DNA from: a virus
Direction: 5' to 3' (one strand)
IMG/VR virus record: IMGVR_UViG_3300044733_001451
Location: 1-37,772 of that record
Length of the DNA: 37,772 nucleotides
Part shown: piece after piece, positions 10,681 to 22,000 of the stretch
Layout of the letters: each line of letters starts with the position of its first letter
How positions within the stretch are numbered: position 1 is the first letter of the stretch
Translations under genes and position numbers: made by a program
The notes under the pieces: model-generated
Database searches by the model: none
What the model was told of the DNA's origin: nothing
The model's input: only the letters and a program-made list of their open reading frames with translations

Positions 10681-13101
10681 ATGAATCGAAACCCTAACAT
10701 GGCCGGGCTAGCTGGCCTTCTCGCTTCTCAGGGGCGGGGGGAAGATAAAGTTCTTGTCCACATGACTCCCGGGGAAGTTCGGGGTTTGCAGTCAATTGCC
10801 CAAGCTGCGGGCGGCTCTCTTACGCTTAATCCCCACACGGGTCTGCCGGAAGCCGGGTTCTTGAAGTCCATCCTCCCTGCCATCGCAGGATTTACCCTTA
10901 ATCGGGTGTTCCCGGGCCTTGGCTCGACTGCTACAAGCGCGATTGTCGGCGGCGCGACGGGCCTTATCGAGGGCAGTTTTAAGAAAGGTTTAAATGCCGG
11001 GTTCAGCGCCTATAGCGGATCGAACATCAGCGAAGGTTTACGTCGGGCTGCTGCAGTGCGGATGGCTCCTCCCAAGACTTTGTCACAGCAGTTGGGTCTG
11101 AAAGAAGACGAGTTGATGGGCTACGATCTGGACAAGCCCGATCTCGATAAACAGACTTTTGGCGTTAGGCTACCGCAGACTACCACTCCGCTTCCTGCCG
11201 TATCTCCAGTCACACCCCAGCCGAGCAAGTCGGGGATCTTCGAGGGTATCAAGGGCCTAGCCACTGAGCAGGGCCGCAAGGCGTTTACGACCGGATTGGA
11301 GGGCGGTTACACGAGTCCGTTCGGCAAGATGGCGTCTAAGTACGCTACTTCGCTTGGCATCCAAGCGGCTCTGACTCCGACCGTTGACGAAGAAGATATG
11401 AAGGGCGGGCAGATGTCGAAGCCCCGCTACTACATCCCGGGCGATTACAACCCGAACTACGGCAAGGGCTACGGCGAGTGGCTGTTTAAACCGGGCTACT
11501 TTACAGACAAGTATCCGGGGTATGCCGGTGGCGGCATGATCTTTGGGGAAGAGAGATTCGCTGATGGCGGCGAGGTTATGGTGTCTCCGGGCGCTGTGCT
11601 CCCCCAAACCGTTACTACCTATCAGCCCTCTTTCACGCAGGATCGATCCGGACTCAAAGGCTATTACGAAAGCCTGCTAGTCCCCCCTAACACCGCGCCT
11701 CGGGATACTTCTGCCCTGCAGGCGTACTTGGATGCATTGCGAGCGCGACTAAAGAGACCGTATCAGCCTTATGGGCCTACTACGGACACACAACCTACAA
11801 CGCCCGATAAACCCACACCTCCGATCACTCCTCCGCCGTCGCCGGTTAGACCGCCGGTAGGTACTCCTATTGATCTTATAAATCCTGATCCTGATCCTAC
11901 CGATCCTAAAAAGGACAAACCAAAAGAAGAGTTAACTCCGCCTACTTCTGTCGCGCCCAATCCAACACCTGTTATTAATATTCCGTATCCGGATTACGTG
12001 AATACAGAACCCGACCCTACGATTACAGTAACTCCGATTGAAGAACTGATTGTTCCGGATGTAACTCGGGAAGAAATGTATCTGCCCGATATCGATGTTC
12101 CGTTCCCGGATTATTTGAATTTGACCCCGGAACCTGAAAAAGAAACTGAAATTTCAGTAACTCCGATTGAAGATCTGATTGTTCCGGATTTCACGGAGGA
12201 GGATATGTATCAACCGGATATCAATCAGGTTCTTCAGGACGTACGGTTTCCAGATTACTTGAACTTGACTTCGGAACCTGAAAGAACTGGATCTGTCAGC
12301 TACAGGGAAAACCCGTACGGCTACGACTTTGTCGAGCTTGGCTTCATCAATCCGCAGACCACTGAACAGGTGGCCGATGCGAGTAAGCCTATTGTTGATG
12401 AAATCCTGAAAAACTTTGAGGCGCAGCAGAAGGCTGAGAAGGAAGGCGATAAAGAAGCGGCGAGCAAAGCGGCGGAAGCTGGCACTAACCTGATTGAGAT
12501 GCTGGCAAAACTTTCTCCTGAAACCGCGCTTGCCTACGAAGCGTACAAGTATTTCTTCAAGAAAGAACCGCCGAAGGAGAAGGAAGCCACGGTCAAAGTT
12601 GAAGAAGTGCCTGATCAGCCGGTTCAACCTCCGCCCACGAGTTCAGCCCCGTCTGGTGGCGGCTCAGCTATTCCGTGGACTTCCAACCAAAACTACACTT
12701 TGCGAAACCTAGTTAACCCAGTTGAGTCTGAAGAAGGCTACGAACCGGATTACTCGGTTGAAGTGCAAGAAGTTGGTATGGCCGGTGGTGGTATGGTTCC
12801 CCGCTATGCCCAAGGCGGTCTTGGCTCCCTGCAGCAGTACGCTGTCGGCGGTAAACTCGTTAACGGGGCGGGCGACGGGATGTCTGATGACATCAAGGCC
12901 AACATTAGCGGGCACCAAGAAGCTAGACTTGCAGACGGCGAATTCGTGATTCCGGCAGATGTGGTGTCCCACCTTGGTAACGGCTCGACCGATGCGGGCG
13001 CAAAACAACTTTATGCAATGATGGATCGGATTCGCAAAGCGCGTACCGGTCGTGAGAGGCAGGCTCCGGAAGTAGAAGCCCGGAAGTACATGCCCGCCTA
13101 A
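10681..13101 (+). CDS. Large internal or structural virion protein with Gly loops and Pro-rich middle
   Basis: An 806-residue protein. The N-terminus contains VHMTPGEVRGLQSIA and a Gly/Ala segment (about 60-120). Residues about 285-305 and 700-720 carry the AGGGM-x-FG/PRYA-x-GG loops that recur in phage internal proteins. The middle (about 360-540) is Pro/Thr/Asp-rich and disordered, with a tandem repeat. A helical Lys/Glu segment follows (about 570-650). The C-terminus has GDGMSDDI, LADGEFVIPADVVSHLGNGS and YAMMDRIRKARTG, a conserved tail in aquatic phages. The start is ATG with GAGGGAAG just upstream. The pattern fits a tail-inner or ejected protein, not an enzyme. Exact role unknown. Confidence 0.7.
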   Translation: MNRNPNMAGLAGLLASQGRGEDKVLVHMTPGEVRGLQSIAQAAGGSLTLNPHTGLPEAGFLKSILPAIAGFTLNRVFPGLGSTATSAIVGGATGLIEGSFKKGLNAGFSAYSGSNISEGLRRAAAVRMAPPKTLSQQLGLKEDELMGYDLDKPDLDKQTFGVRLPQTTTPLPAVSPVTPQPSKSGIFEGIKGLATEQGRKAFTTGLEGGYTSPFGKMASKYATSLGIQAALTPTVDEEDMKGGQMSKPRYYIPGDYNPNYGKGYGEWLFKPGYFTDKYPGYAGGGMIFGEERFADGGEVMVSPGAVLPQTVTTYQPSFTQDRSGLKGYYESLLVPPNTAPRDTSALQAYLDALRARLKRPYQPYGPTTDTQPTTPDKPTPPITPPPSPVRPPVGTPIDLINPDPDPTDPKKDKPKEELTPPTSVAPNPTPVINIPYPDYVNTEPDPTITVTPIEELIVPDVTREEMYLPDIDVPFPDYLNLTPEPEKETEISVTPIEDLIVPDFTEEDMYQPDINQVLQDVRFPDYLNLTSEPERTGSVSYRENPYGYDFVELGFINPQTTEQVADASKPIVDEILKNFEAQQKAEKEGDKEAASKAAEAGTNLIEMLAKLSPETALAYEAYKYFFKKEPPKEKEATVKVEEVPDQPVQPPPTSSAPSGGGSAIPWTSNQNYTLRNLVNPVESEEGYEPDYSVEVQEVGMAGGGMVPRYAQGGLGSLQQYAVGGKLVNGAGDGMSDDIKANISGHQEARLADGEFVIPADVVSHLGNGSTDAGAKQLYAMMDRIRKARTGRERQAPEVEARKYMPA
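11979..12289 (+). repeat. 43-codon tandem repeat in the Pro-rich region
   Basis: A unit reading VTPIEELIVPDVTREEMY then PFPDYLNLTPEPE begins at 12028 and again at 12157, a period of 129 bases. A partial copy (IPYPDYVNTEPDP) precedes them. The second copy carries a four-codon insertion before FPDYLNL. The bases are very similar between copies, so the duplication looks fairly recent. Confidence 0.75.
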
Positions 13102-13113
13102 TAGGAGTTAAAA

Positions 13114-14100
13114 ATGGCTACCCCGACCGAAACGACACAAATTACTTCTAACATCCCGGACTGGGCTAAAGGCTACGCTGAGCGTTTGCTTGGCGAGAGT
13201 GAAAAGCTTTCCCGCCGGGGATTCCAGCCCTATCAGGGCCAAATGGTGGAGGAGTTCAATCCTCTCCAAGAACAGGCTTTTCGTGATGTGGCGGGGATGC
13301 GAACTGCCTCTCAGATTGGTCAGGCTACGGGGCTGGCCGGTTTGGCTGGACTTCGTGCTGAAAAGGCTGGGGAATACAGTCCGATGGCGGACACGCAGTT
13401 TTATTCTTCTCCGCTTCAACAGCCCGGCGGCATTCAATCCTACATGTCGCCCTATATGCAGGGCGTAGTTGAGCAGCAAAAGAGTCAGGCAATTCAGGAC
13501 TACGGTCGGCAGCTTCCGGGCATGGCTGCAGCAGCGGCTCGTGCGGGGGCTAAGGGCGGTACTCGTGAGGCTCTTTTGCGGTCAGAAGGACAACGTAATC
13601 TTCAGCAGCAGCTTGGCGGAATTCAAGCTACCGGACTTCAAAACGCCTTCCAACAGGCTCAGGCTCAAGCCGCTCAAGATGCTGCAATGCGGGCACAGTA
13701 TGGTTTAGCCGGTTCTCAGTTACGCGAGCAGTCTCGTCAGTTTGGTGCAGGACTCGGTCTCTCAGGGCTTCAGCAGCAATTGGATGCCGCTAGAACTCTG
13801 GGCGGTCTTGGTCAGCAGCAGTACGGCCAGCAGATGGGTATCAATCAGGCTCAGCTTGGCGCTGGATCTCAGATTCAGGCGTTGGGCCAGCAGGATCTTG
13901 CCAGCCGTTACCAGCAGTTCCTCAACGAGCAGCAGTTGCCGTTCCAGCAGTTGGGCTTCTTCTCGGATATTCTCCGGGGTACGCCGTCGTCTGCTGCGAT
14001 TCAGCAACGCTATCAAGCTCCCCCAAGTTTGGGCGGCATCGTCGGCGGTCTGGGTCTTGCGGGACTTGGTGGACTGTTGGGCGGATTCGGAGGTAGTTGA
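13114..14100 (+). CDS. Gln/Ala-rich internal virion protein
   Basis: A 328-residue protein. It opens with NIPDWAKGYAERLLGESEKL and a segment reading RGFQPYQGQMVEEFNPLQEQA. The rest is helical and unusually rich in Gln, Ala and Gly (for instance QNAFQQAQAQAAQDAAMRAQ), ending in a hydrophobic Gly-rich tail (GGIVGGLGLAGLGGLLGGF) that could insert in a membrane. Length, composition and place before two larger internal proteins resemble the gp14-type component of short-tailed phage ejection machines. That assignment is inference from layout, as no homology could be tested. An AGGAG lies seven bases before the ATG. Confidence 0.65.
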   Translation: MATPTETTQITSNIPDWAKGYAERLLGESEKLSRRGFQPYQGQMVEEFNPLQEQAFRDVAGMRTASQIGQATGLAGLAGLRAEKAGEYSPMADTQFYSSPLQQPGGIQSYMSPYMQGVVEQQKSQAIQDYGRQLPGMAAAAARAGAKGGTREALLRSEGQRNLQQQLGGIQATGLQNAFQQAQAQAAQDAAMRAQYGLAGSQLREQSRQFGAGLGLSGLQQQLDAARTLGGLGQQQYGQQMGINQAQLGAGSQIQALGQQDLASRYQQFLNEQQLPFQQLGFFSDILRGTPSSAAIQQRYQAPPSLGGIVGGLGLAGLGGLLGGFGGS

Positions 14101-14102
14101 TC

Positions 14103-16070
14103 ATGATGGGACCGATTAGCACCCTTGGCCGTGCCGCCGAAGCGTCAGTTCAACAAAAACAATCTAGCGGTATGCCGCCGGATCAGGCCGTTGCCTATAC
14201 AGAGCAGCTTTTACTCGACGGTATCTCTCCTGACCTTGAGACCATGATGGCTCAGGCTTCACAGTTGCGGCAGATGCAGCGCAAACCTCCCCAGATGACG
14301 ATCCGGGATCAATTGAACCAAGCCTACCAAGGCATCGCGAACCTCCCGACTCCGGGATTCCAACCCGGCTTTGCTGGTGGTGGGATCGTTGCGTTTGCTT
14401 CGGGTGACCTCGTTGATGACATGATGCCGCGCCTGACTCCGGAACAAATCCGTATGCAGATGATGCGGCAAAAAGCAGCCGAAGGAAGAATGGGGCTGGG
14501 TAGTTACGGTATCGGCCTTGAGAATTATCCGGAATTGATTGAAGACGTTCCGGAAGGAAAGCGTGTCGTCACAAATATTGTTGATGACAAAGGCAATCTT
14601 TGGCACAAGCTGGAAGACGGTACGTTTAGGCAAGCCTCTGGAAAACGCCTTGAAGGAGCCAAAATAGAAGGGGGCCGATTGGTATACCCTGACCGCCCGA
14701 GCATAGTGCAACGTGAAGCCACCGCATATCGTGCAGGACAGTCGAGCGGTATTAGAGGGCTACCCGGACCCGATGTCACTGTGGATAGAACTTCAGGACG
14801 AGATGTTGTTACGGATAGAAGGCCTACGACGGCTACACCTGATGTAAAAAAGCCGGGAAGAATTAGTCGTGGCCTCGCTGCATTAGGTCCGGTTGCCGTT
14901 GCTGGCGGCGTTGGTGCGATGATCTCTGACGTAGGCGAGCGGGCTGAAGCACAGCGTGGTGAAGGTGCTGACACGGGTCCGGTTATTTCGGCTGGTCCGA
15001 TGGGCATTGCGTACTCCGCGAAGTCGGCACCGAAGCCGAGCGATATTGGCGATATGTTTAGCTCGTTGTTCTCTGGAGCCACTCTTGGCATCTTTGGAGA
15101 TCGCGAAGCTGAACGTGCTGCAGAGAGGAAGGCCGAAGCCAAACCAGAAGCTAAGCCTGCAACTAAACCGAAACCTTCTGGTGGCGGCGCTGCTGTTCCG
15201 GCTAAGGCCCGTCAGGGCATGTTTGATATTCCGATTGCAATTGAGACGGCTCGCGCCACACTTGAGAACGCGGTTACGGAAGACAGCGAGTACCAGAAGC
15301 TCCTTAAACGCGCTAAAGCAGAGGGCACTGGCCCATTCAGCAAAATGTTTACTGAAGGCGACCGCATCAAGACCGAGCGCATGGAGGCTCTCAAGAAGAG
15401 CAAGGAAGGTAACTTTGGTCGTACCTTAGTGGCTGCTGGTTTGGCGATGGCTGAGCAAGCGGCTAAGGGCGGACAGCCGGGTAACGAGGTGCAGAAATTC
15501 CTCACTGCAGCCGTTGCAGGACTTGGTGGCTACATGAAGGCCCAAGAGTTCCTTGGTCAAGAGCGAGAAAAGGCTCAGAAGGAACTTGATAAGTTCACGT
15601 TGGATATGGAGCAACTGCGTGAAGCTTCGCAGGGCGAACTCCGTGGCTCTGCATTGAAGCGGTTTGAGAACGCTCAGGCCCGTGCTGAGAAGGCTCGTGA
15701 CAATGCCCGTGGCTTGATGATTGTTCAGGCTCAGCTTGAAACGAGTATGGGTCTGGCACAGGCAAAGGCTGCAAGTTCGCTGCAGAATGCTCAGATACGA
15801 GCGCAAGGTCAGTTGGCCGCTCAGGCTCGAAAAGAAATCAGTGAATCCCCGGCTTATATGGCTGCTCAATTGAAGTACACGCAGGCCAAGAGTCCGAAAG
15901 AGCAGCAAGATGCGCTCCGAGAAATGGATACACTGATCCAACGGCAGATGCAGATGAATATGCAAATTCCGTCCTACATGGCTGGAATTCAGTACAATCC
16001 GGCGAGCGGTGACCTCGACTTCTCAGCAGTTGACGCCATCGTGGAATCGGCACTTGGCACTGGGAAGTAA
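14103..16070 (+). CDS. Helical internal virion protein
   Basis: A 655-residue protein. The N-terminus contains SGMPPDQAVAYTEQLLLDG and the loop GFAGGGIVAFASGDLVDDM (about 85-105), related to the loops in the 806-residue protein. A basic/disordered middle (about 225-380, many Pro, Lys, Ala and Glu) leads to a long amphipathic helical region (about 390-620) with coiled-coil spacing. No enzymatic motif is seen. I start it at ATG 14103, nine bases after GGAGG, and not at the in-frame TTG at 14097 that overlaps the preceding stop. It is likely one of the proteins ejected with the DNA, or a tail-core scaffold. This is inferred from context. Confidence 0.68.
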   Translation: MMGPISTLGRAAEASVQQKQSSGMPPDQAVAYTEQLLLDGISPDLETMMAQASQLRQMQRKPPQMTIRDQLNQAYQGIANLPTPGFQPGFAGGGIVAFASGDLVDDMMPRLTPEQIRMQMMRQKAAEGRMGLGSYGIGLENYPELIEDVPEGKRVVTNIVDDKGNLWHKLEDGTFRQASGKRLEGAKIEGGRLVYPDRPSIVQREATAYRAGQSSGIRGLPGPDVTVDRTSGRDVVTDRRPTTATPDVKKPGRISRGLAALGPVAVAGGVGAMISDVGERAEAQRGEGADTGPVISAGPMGIAYSAKSAPKPSDIGDMFSSLFSGATLGIFGDREAERAAERKAEAKPEAKPATKPKPSGGGAAVPAKARQGMFDIPIAIETARATLENAVTEDSEYQKLLKRAKAEGTGPFSKMFTEGDRIKTERMEALKKSKEGNFGRTLVAAGLAMAEQAAKGGQPGNEVQKFLTAAVAGLGGYMKAQEFLGQEREKAQKELDKFTLDMEQLREASQGELRGSALKRFENAQARAEKARDNARGLMIVQAQLETSMGLAQAKAASSLQNAQIRAQGQLAAQARKEISESPAYMAAQLKYTQAKSPKEQQDALREMDTLIQRQMQMNMQIPSYMAGIQYNPASGDLDFSAVDAIVESALGTGK

Positions 16071-16072
16071 CT

Positions 16073-19000
16073 ATGGCAGATCTCCCGCGTGGGCTTCGGA
16101 ATAACAATCCGGGCAACATCGTTCTTTCTGACATCCCTTGGCTCGGAAAGATAGCGGGAGAAGACGAGCGGTTTGAGACGTTCCAAACCCCGGAGCATGG
16201 TCTCCGGGCGTTGTCTTTAAATCTCCTTAACTACGCTCGTAAGTACGGTCTGCAGACTGTCGAGGACATCATCCCTCGGTGGGCACCGGCTACTGAAAAC
16301 AACACGGTTGCGTACATCAACTCGGTCTCTAAAAAGCTGGGTATCGACCCGACACAGCCTTTAGATCTTGAAGACCCAAACATGTTGGCGAAGCTTAGCT
16401 CTGCCATCGTCGCCCATGAGAACGGCAAAGACCCCTACGCGCCAGATCAATACCTGATGGCAGCGCAGTCCGCGAGCGGGCAGAAAGAACTCGCCCCGGG
16501 CGTGACGGAGAACCCGAAACAGCCCATAGCTGCACCTGAAGTGGTACCGCTGGAGGAAGCTCCTCGCATCGCCAAACTCACGGGCATGACGACGGAACAG
16601 ATTGCTGCTCTGCCGCTCAACACTCGTTTTGAAGAGCCTGCTCAAGAAGCGCCCCAGCCTGACAATCAATCGCGCTTGGTACGGTACGCCCAGTACCTGA
16701 TGGAAAACCAAGACAAAATTGAAACACCAGAATTCAAAGCGGTCGCTCAGGCTTATCGTGCGTTGCGTGGTGAACAAACTCCGGCCCCAGCACCTGAAGA
16801 AGGCGCGGCTGAAACACCTAAAGAACGTGCTGGGTTTTTCTCCTCGGCTAAAGAAGCCGCAGGCACAATTCTCGGACTCCCGGCGGCAGCACGGTTTGGT
16901 GTGGCTAAAGGTGAAGCGGGTCCTGCTGCACGTGAGGATCTACTCAAAACAGCCGAGTCTGAATACGAAACCATCCCTTTATCAGAAGTTCGCACTGCCG
17001 GTGATTTTGTAGATTGGTTGCGGAGTACAGGAGGTGGCCTAGCTGGTTATCTCGCTGCTCCGGGTGCGGCTGCAGGTCTCGCCAAAATTTTGACGAAGGC
17101 TCCGGGTACAGCGGGTTTGGTCGGTTACGGTGTCCTTGGCGCTCAAAACGCAATCGGTAATCTGACTCGTCAGGCACAGACCCAGCAAGAACAAATTGAT
17201 GCGGGTGAAGATCCTCAAGCGACTGATCTGCCAAAAGCCTTGGTGGCTGCATACGGTCAGACCAAACTGGATCAGATCGGGTTTCAATTTTTTAAACCAC
17301 TGTTCAGCAAGTTCCCACTGCTCAACAATTTGGTTGGTGAAGGCGCGGAGAAAACCGCCAAAGAAGCCGAAGACATTCTGGTCGATGCGTTTAACAACAA
17401 AGCCCTTTCCACTGGTAGAGGAGTTGTAACTGGTATCGGCAAGGGCGTCGCCTTTGAGATCCCGCAGGAAATTGCACAGCAGGCTTTAGAACGTTGGCAG
17501 GCTGGACTTTCCCTGTCTGATGCCGATGCGCGAGGTGAATACTTCGAGGCGGGTGCCGCTGCTGCCATCTTCGGTGGTGGTATTGGTGGTGTGTCTGGCG
17601 TATTTGAGAACGCTGCTAAGCGCCAAGAGGCGGAGGACATTCTCCGTAAGCGGGCCGCAGACAAGGTCAAAGAAGCAGAGCCTGAGACGGTTACGACCGA
17701 AACCGAGCCTGTCAAAACATTGACGGGAGGTCCGCAGCAGGAAGTCACTGCCGGTGAAGTTAATCTGACGCAGATGCTCGGTGGCTTTGAGCAAGTAAGC
17801 GGGGAAGCTCCGCCTACTACCACCCCTGCTGCCCCGGCTCCTACCGGAAAGAAAGTCCGTGGTCCTGCCATCGCTGAGTGGGAAAGCCTCGATGACACTG
17901 GGCTGGCTCAGCTTCGTGAGACCGCTCTTGCTCGCGGCGTATCGCCCGAAATCCTGCAGGAATTCGCATCGCGCTTTGCAGAAGTGAAGGCGGCTCGACA
18001 AGACCCGAAGTCCAATGCATTTAAACTGAACGCGCAAGTTCAGAAAAACACGAAGCTATTTAAGGAAATCCAGCGAGCTATTGCTGAGCCTACAGCGCCT
18101 AGTACGTTTGCTAAGCGTGAAGAACCAACCGTTCCTACCGTGGGCAGTGCCGTCACTCAACCTCCTGCATATCGCCCTTCTACTCGCCAACCGGTTGCTG
18201 TCCCTGCTACATTCGCTCCTGATGCTGGAAGAGGAATACCTACAGGAGAAGTACCGAAGGGTGCTGGAGCTAGACGAAAGTCAGTTCGCGGCGGCACTGG
18301 ATTGCCTGTACAACAACAAGGACCCGTCACCGGAGCTACACCATCTGGAGAGACAGGATTGGCTGGCGCTGGGGCACCTACTCAGCCTGCTGTTAGCGGA
18401 GAAGCGCCTAAGCCGAGTACACTAGAGCAAGAGAAAGAAACCCGAGAGAAGGAAGCCCAAGAGCGCATCAAGGGGGAATACTCTGCACTTTTAAGTGGTC
18501 TCTCTGAAGTTGAAAAGGCTGCTGCTAAAGCCACTACAGAAAAGCCTAAAGACAAGGAACTCGAACTCACGGCACAGCAAGCGGCTCGTCGTGAAGCTCC
18601 TGTCACCAAGAAAGAACTCAGCGCGGTCCCAACGGATATTGCCGCCATTCAGCAGTTGGCTGAGAAAGCCCTGAAGGAGAAGCGGCTCGACTCGTTCAAC
18701 TACAACCGCATCCAGAACCTGATTCGCACGGCACGGGCACAGCCCGGCTTCAATCCGGAGACTGATCTGGAGGGTGTCCGCACTATCGTCGCTAAGGCTC
18801 TGCGTGAGTTGAAGCCCACTAAGGAAGCGGGCGAAGCTGCGTACGCGACTACGGTGAAGCAATTTAAACAGCGCCTGAAAGAAGCCCAAGATCTGGAGGC
18901 GAATCCGGAGACACGCGAGCAAGGTGCTGCACTCCGTAGCGAGATCAATCGCGACATCTCGGTGCTCCGCAAGCAGTTGAAGCTTCCGCCGATTACTAAA

Positions 19001-22000
19001 GCGCCGACTGTTTCTACTCCTACTAGCAACGTGCTTACCCGACTCGCACAAGCGATAAAGTTTGCTGACGACATCCGTGGGCGGTCGGTTGTTGATATTG
19101 CTCAGTATCTGGCCGACAACGCGCCGAATAAGGCGTATGAAGTTATCGCTCTGCGCGTCAAAGAACGTTTGCAGCAGTACATAGATCGGGGCTACAGAAT
19201 CAGCCTGACCGTTGTTGATCGCGGGAATTTAAGGAACCATCCGACTCTCGCTAAGAGTAGAACGCTCGGTTCTCATACATTTGATCCGCTTAACGGCTCG
19301 TCAATTATTGCTCTGCGCGGTCCAGAGTTGTCGATCAGTGGACAGTTCGGTACCGACTACGAGACCGTTCTTCACGAGTTGGTACACGCCGTCACTTCGC
19401 ACTCGATCCTTATGGCGAAGAACGCTAAGCCCGGTACTAAGCTGTACAAGGCTGGCAAAGATCTGGATAAGCTGTTTAGTACGGTCATCAAGCACTTCAA
19501 GGCGCGTAAGAATTTTCCGGACAAAGACCTTCTGCCGTTGGAGATTGAGTTCAAGGGTGGTTCAAACGCACTGAAGAATACTCGTGAACTTGTTGCATGG
19601 GCGCTTAGTAACAAGAACATGCAGGACTATTTGGAGTCCATACCGTATAAGCAGAATAAAAGTTTGTGGGATAACTTCGTCGAGATCGTCCGTGACTTCC
19701 TCGGGTTGAGTCCAAAAGAAGATACGGCACTGTCTGAAGTTTTACGTATCAGCAGTGAAATCATGTCACCGGATGTAGCTGTTACTACGGCGGCTTTGCG
19801 AGAAGACATAGATACTTCTCCGCTGACTGATCAGCTTAACGGAAATGGACTCCGAAGCTTTATTGACGAGCAACGGATCAAAGCTCCTGCGGGCAAACCT
19901 GAAACCCCGGCTGAGATTGAAACGCGCCTTGCAGAAGAGATCCGCGAGAAGACCGGACAGAACTACGGTATTAAGGAAGCCATCAAGGAGAAGGTATCCT
20001 ACCGGGGTACTGAGAACCTGATTCGCATGTTCCAGAACGAACGTCGCCCGCTGAAGCGTCTGCAGGATGCTTTGATGTATGCAGGCAAGATGATCGTCGG
20101 GGCACCGGGCTACAACAATATTTACGATCTCATCATGCTGTCGTCGGGTAAGGCGTTCCACCTGATGACCCGTGACATTCAACCGCACGTGCAAGACCTG
20201 CAGAGCGCGATTCACGATTACGCTAAAGCAGAAAAGATCGACGTTAACTCTGCGTTGGGTCGCCTGCACATGTATGTCATGGCCCTGCACGAGCCAGAGC
20301 GCCGTCTGATCAAGTACCTTAAGAACGTCCCGCTCGACAACAAGACTAAGCTGAACTTCGGTGGCAAGGAAATGACCCCTGCCGATGCGCGTAAGGTTAT
20401 CTTCGATATGCTGGCGCAAAACGTCGATCTGACCAAAAAAGGTCCGGACGGCAAGACGGATGCAGAAAAACTCCGTGCGCGACTCGAAGAGATAGTCGAG
20501 CGGTACAAGGACCCGAAGGGTTTCAGCCCGGTGGGTACTAAGTCAACTGATATAAATTCCGATGATTACATTGTAGTTGGTGGATACAACCCAACTCAGA
20601 TCGCGGAGATGAAGGCCCAGTACGACGCTGATCCGCACCAGAAAGAGTTAAGCGAGATGCTGAGCGCCCTAAAGAAGGTTCAGGAAGGGACGATTAAGCT
20701 CGACAAGATGGCGAATTATTGGTCACAGCCGACCACCAACCTGACGGCGTTCTACGGTTACAAGAACTACGTACCGTTTAAGGGTAAGCCTTCCTCCGAT
20801 GTGACGGCTGGCGATGAAACCCTTGAGCTTGGTTACAGCCGCATCTCGTCTAAGGACTTCAACGAATTTGCTTACGGCACGGAAGGCCGTCTGTCGGACT
20901 CTGACAACCCGCTGATCCAGACGATGGTGGACGGTGCCAAAGCCGCTACCCGTGCCGGACGCGAGGGCGTCTCGGAGTCGTTGAAAAACCTGATCAATCA
21001 GAAGTACATCATCGGTAAGCTCTACAAGACGATTACGTTCGAGCAGCGGTTCAACGGATTTGATCCTGCAGAAGTGATGGGGAACAACAAGTTCTTCCAC
21101 TACATGCCGGACGGCACCATCGAGGTGTACGAGATCTCCGATAAGGACAAGGCGATCAGCGAATCTATTAGGCGTACGTTCCGCGCTAACTCTCCAATCT
21201 TGGACAAGGCCAACGCCTTCACCAGCCTGATTGGTGCTATGCATACCCGCTATAACCCGGCATTCCATCCGTACAACTTCGTGCGCGACGTGCTGACTAA
21301 CACGTGGACTGTCGGTGCGGAGAAGGGCGGCAAGGCTGCTTACAACTTTATCGGTGCGATTGCTCGTCAGGTTGCAGACAACGGCTTCTACAAGGCCGGT
21401 AAGATCTCGGCGCTCTATGCCCAGAACAAGGTAGATGAGATCAAGAAGATGGCGTTCAACCCTGACGGTTCCGTGAAGGATGAGGGTGCTGCCAACATTC
21501 TGGAGTATTTGGAAGAAGGTGGCCGCGTCTCTTACGTCATGGGTATGGCGATGCAGGGGCAGGTAGAGTCGCTGTTGAAAGACGTTGGTCGCAATAAGAT
21601 TATCCAGACTAGGGATCAGTTCAACACTTACGTTGACGTTTGGACTGACGCATTTGAGTTCACCTCTCGTGCTGCAGCCTATGCCGCAATGAAGAGCAAT
21701 TACATTGCCGAATCAACTAAACGTTTTGAACAACGCGCTGGACGTAAGCCGACTAAGACGGAACTCGATACCATCACCAAGGAATCCAAAATCCGGGCTG
21801 CTGCTTACGCAAAAGAACTTGCCAACTTTGAGCAGGTGGGTCTGTATGGCCGCGAGGCTGGTGCGGCATTCATGTTCTTCCGTCCTGCAGCAACAGGTGC
21901 TGTCCGTGCGATTGACGCTCTGCGTCCGGCCTTTGAGCCGTTGGAACAGGCACTGAGTCACTTACCTGCACAGGTCCGCAACGACCCCGCTGCCGTTGAA

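Noticed and set aside
12154-12627. A 157-residue antisense ORF under the 806-residue virion gene
   Set aside because: It mirrors the coding strand's Lys/Glu-rich helices as Phe/Leu/Arg runs, has no ribosome site and no recognisable motif.
15426-15965. A 179-residue antisense ORF under the helical internal protein
   Set aside because: Composition (Leu, Ser, His-rich) is what a reversed coiled-coil gene gives; the opposing gene is well supported.
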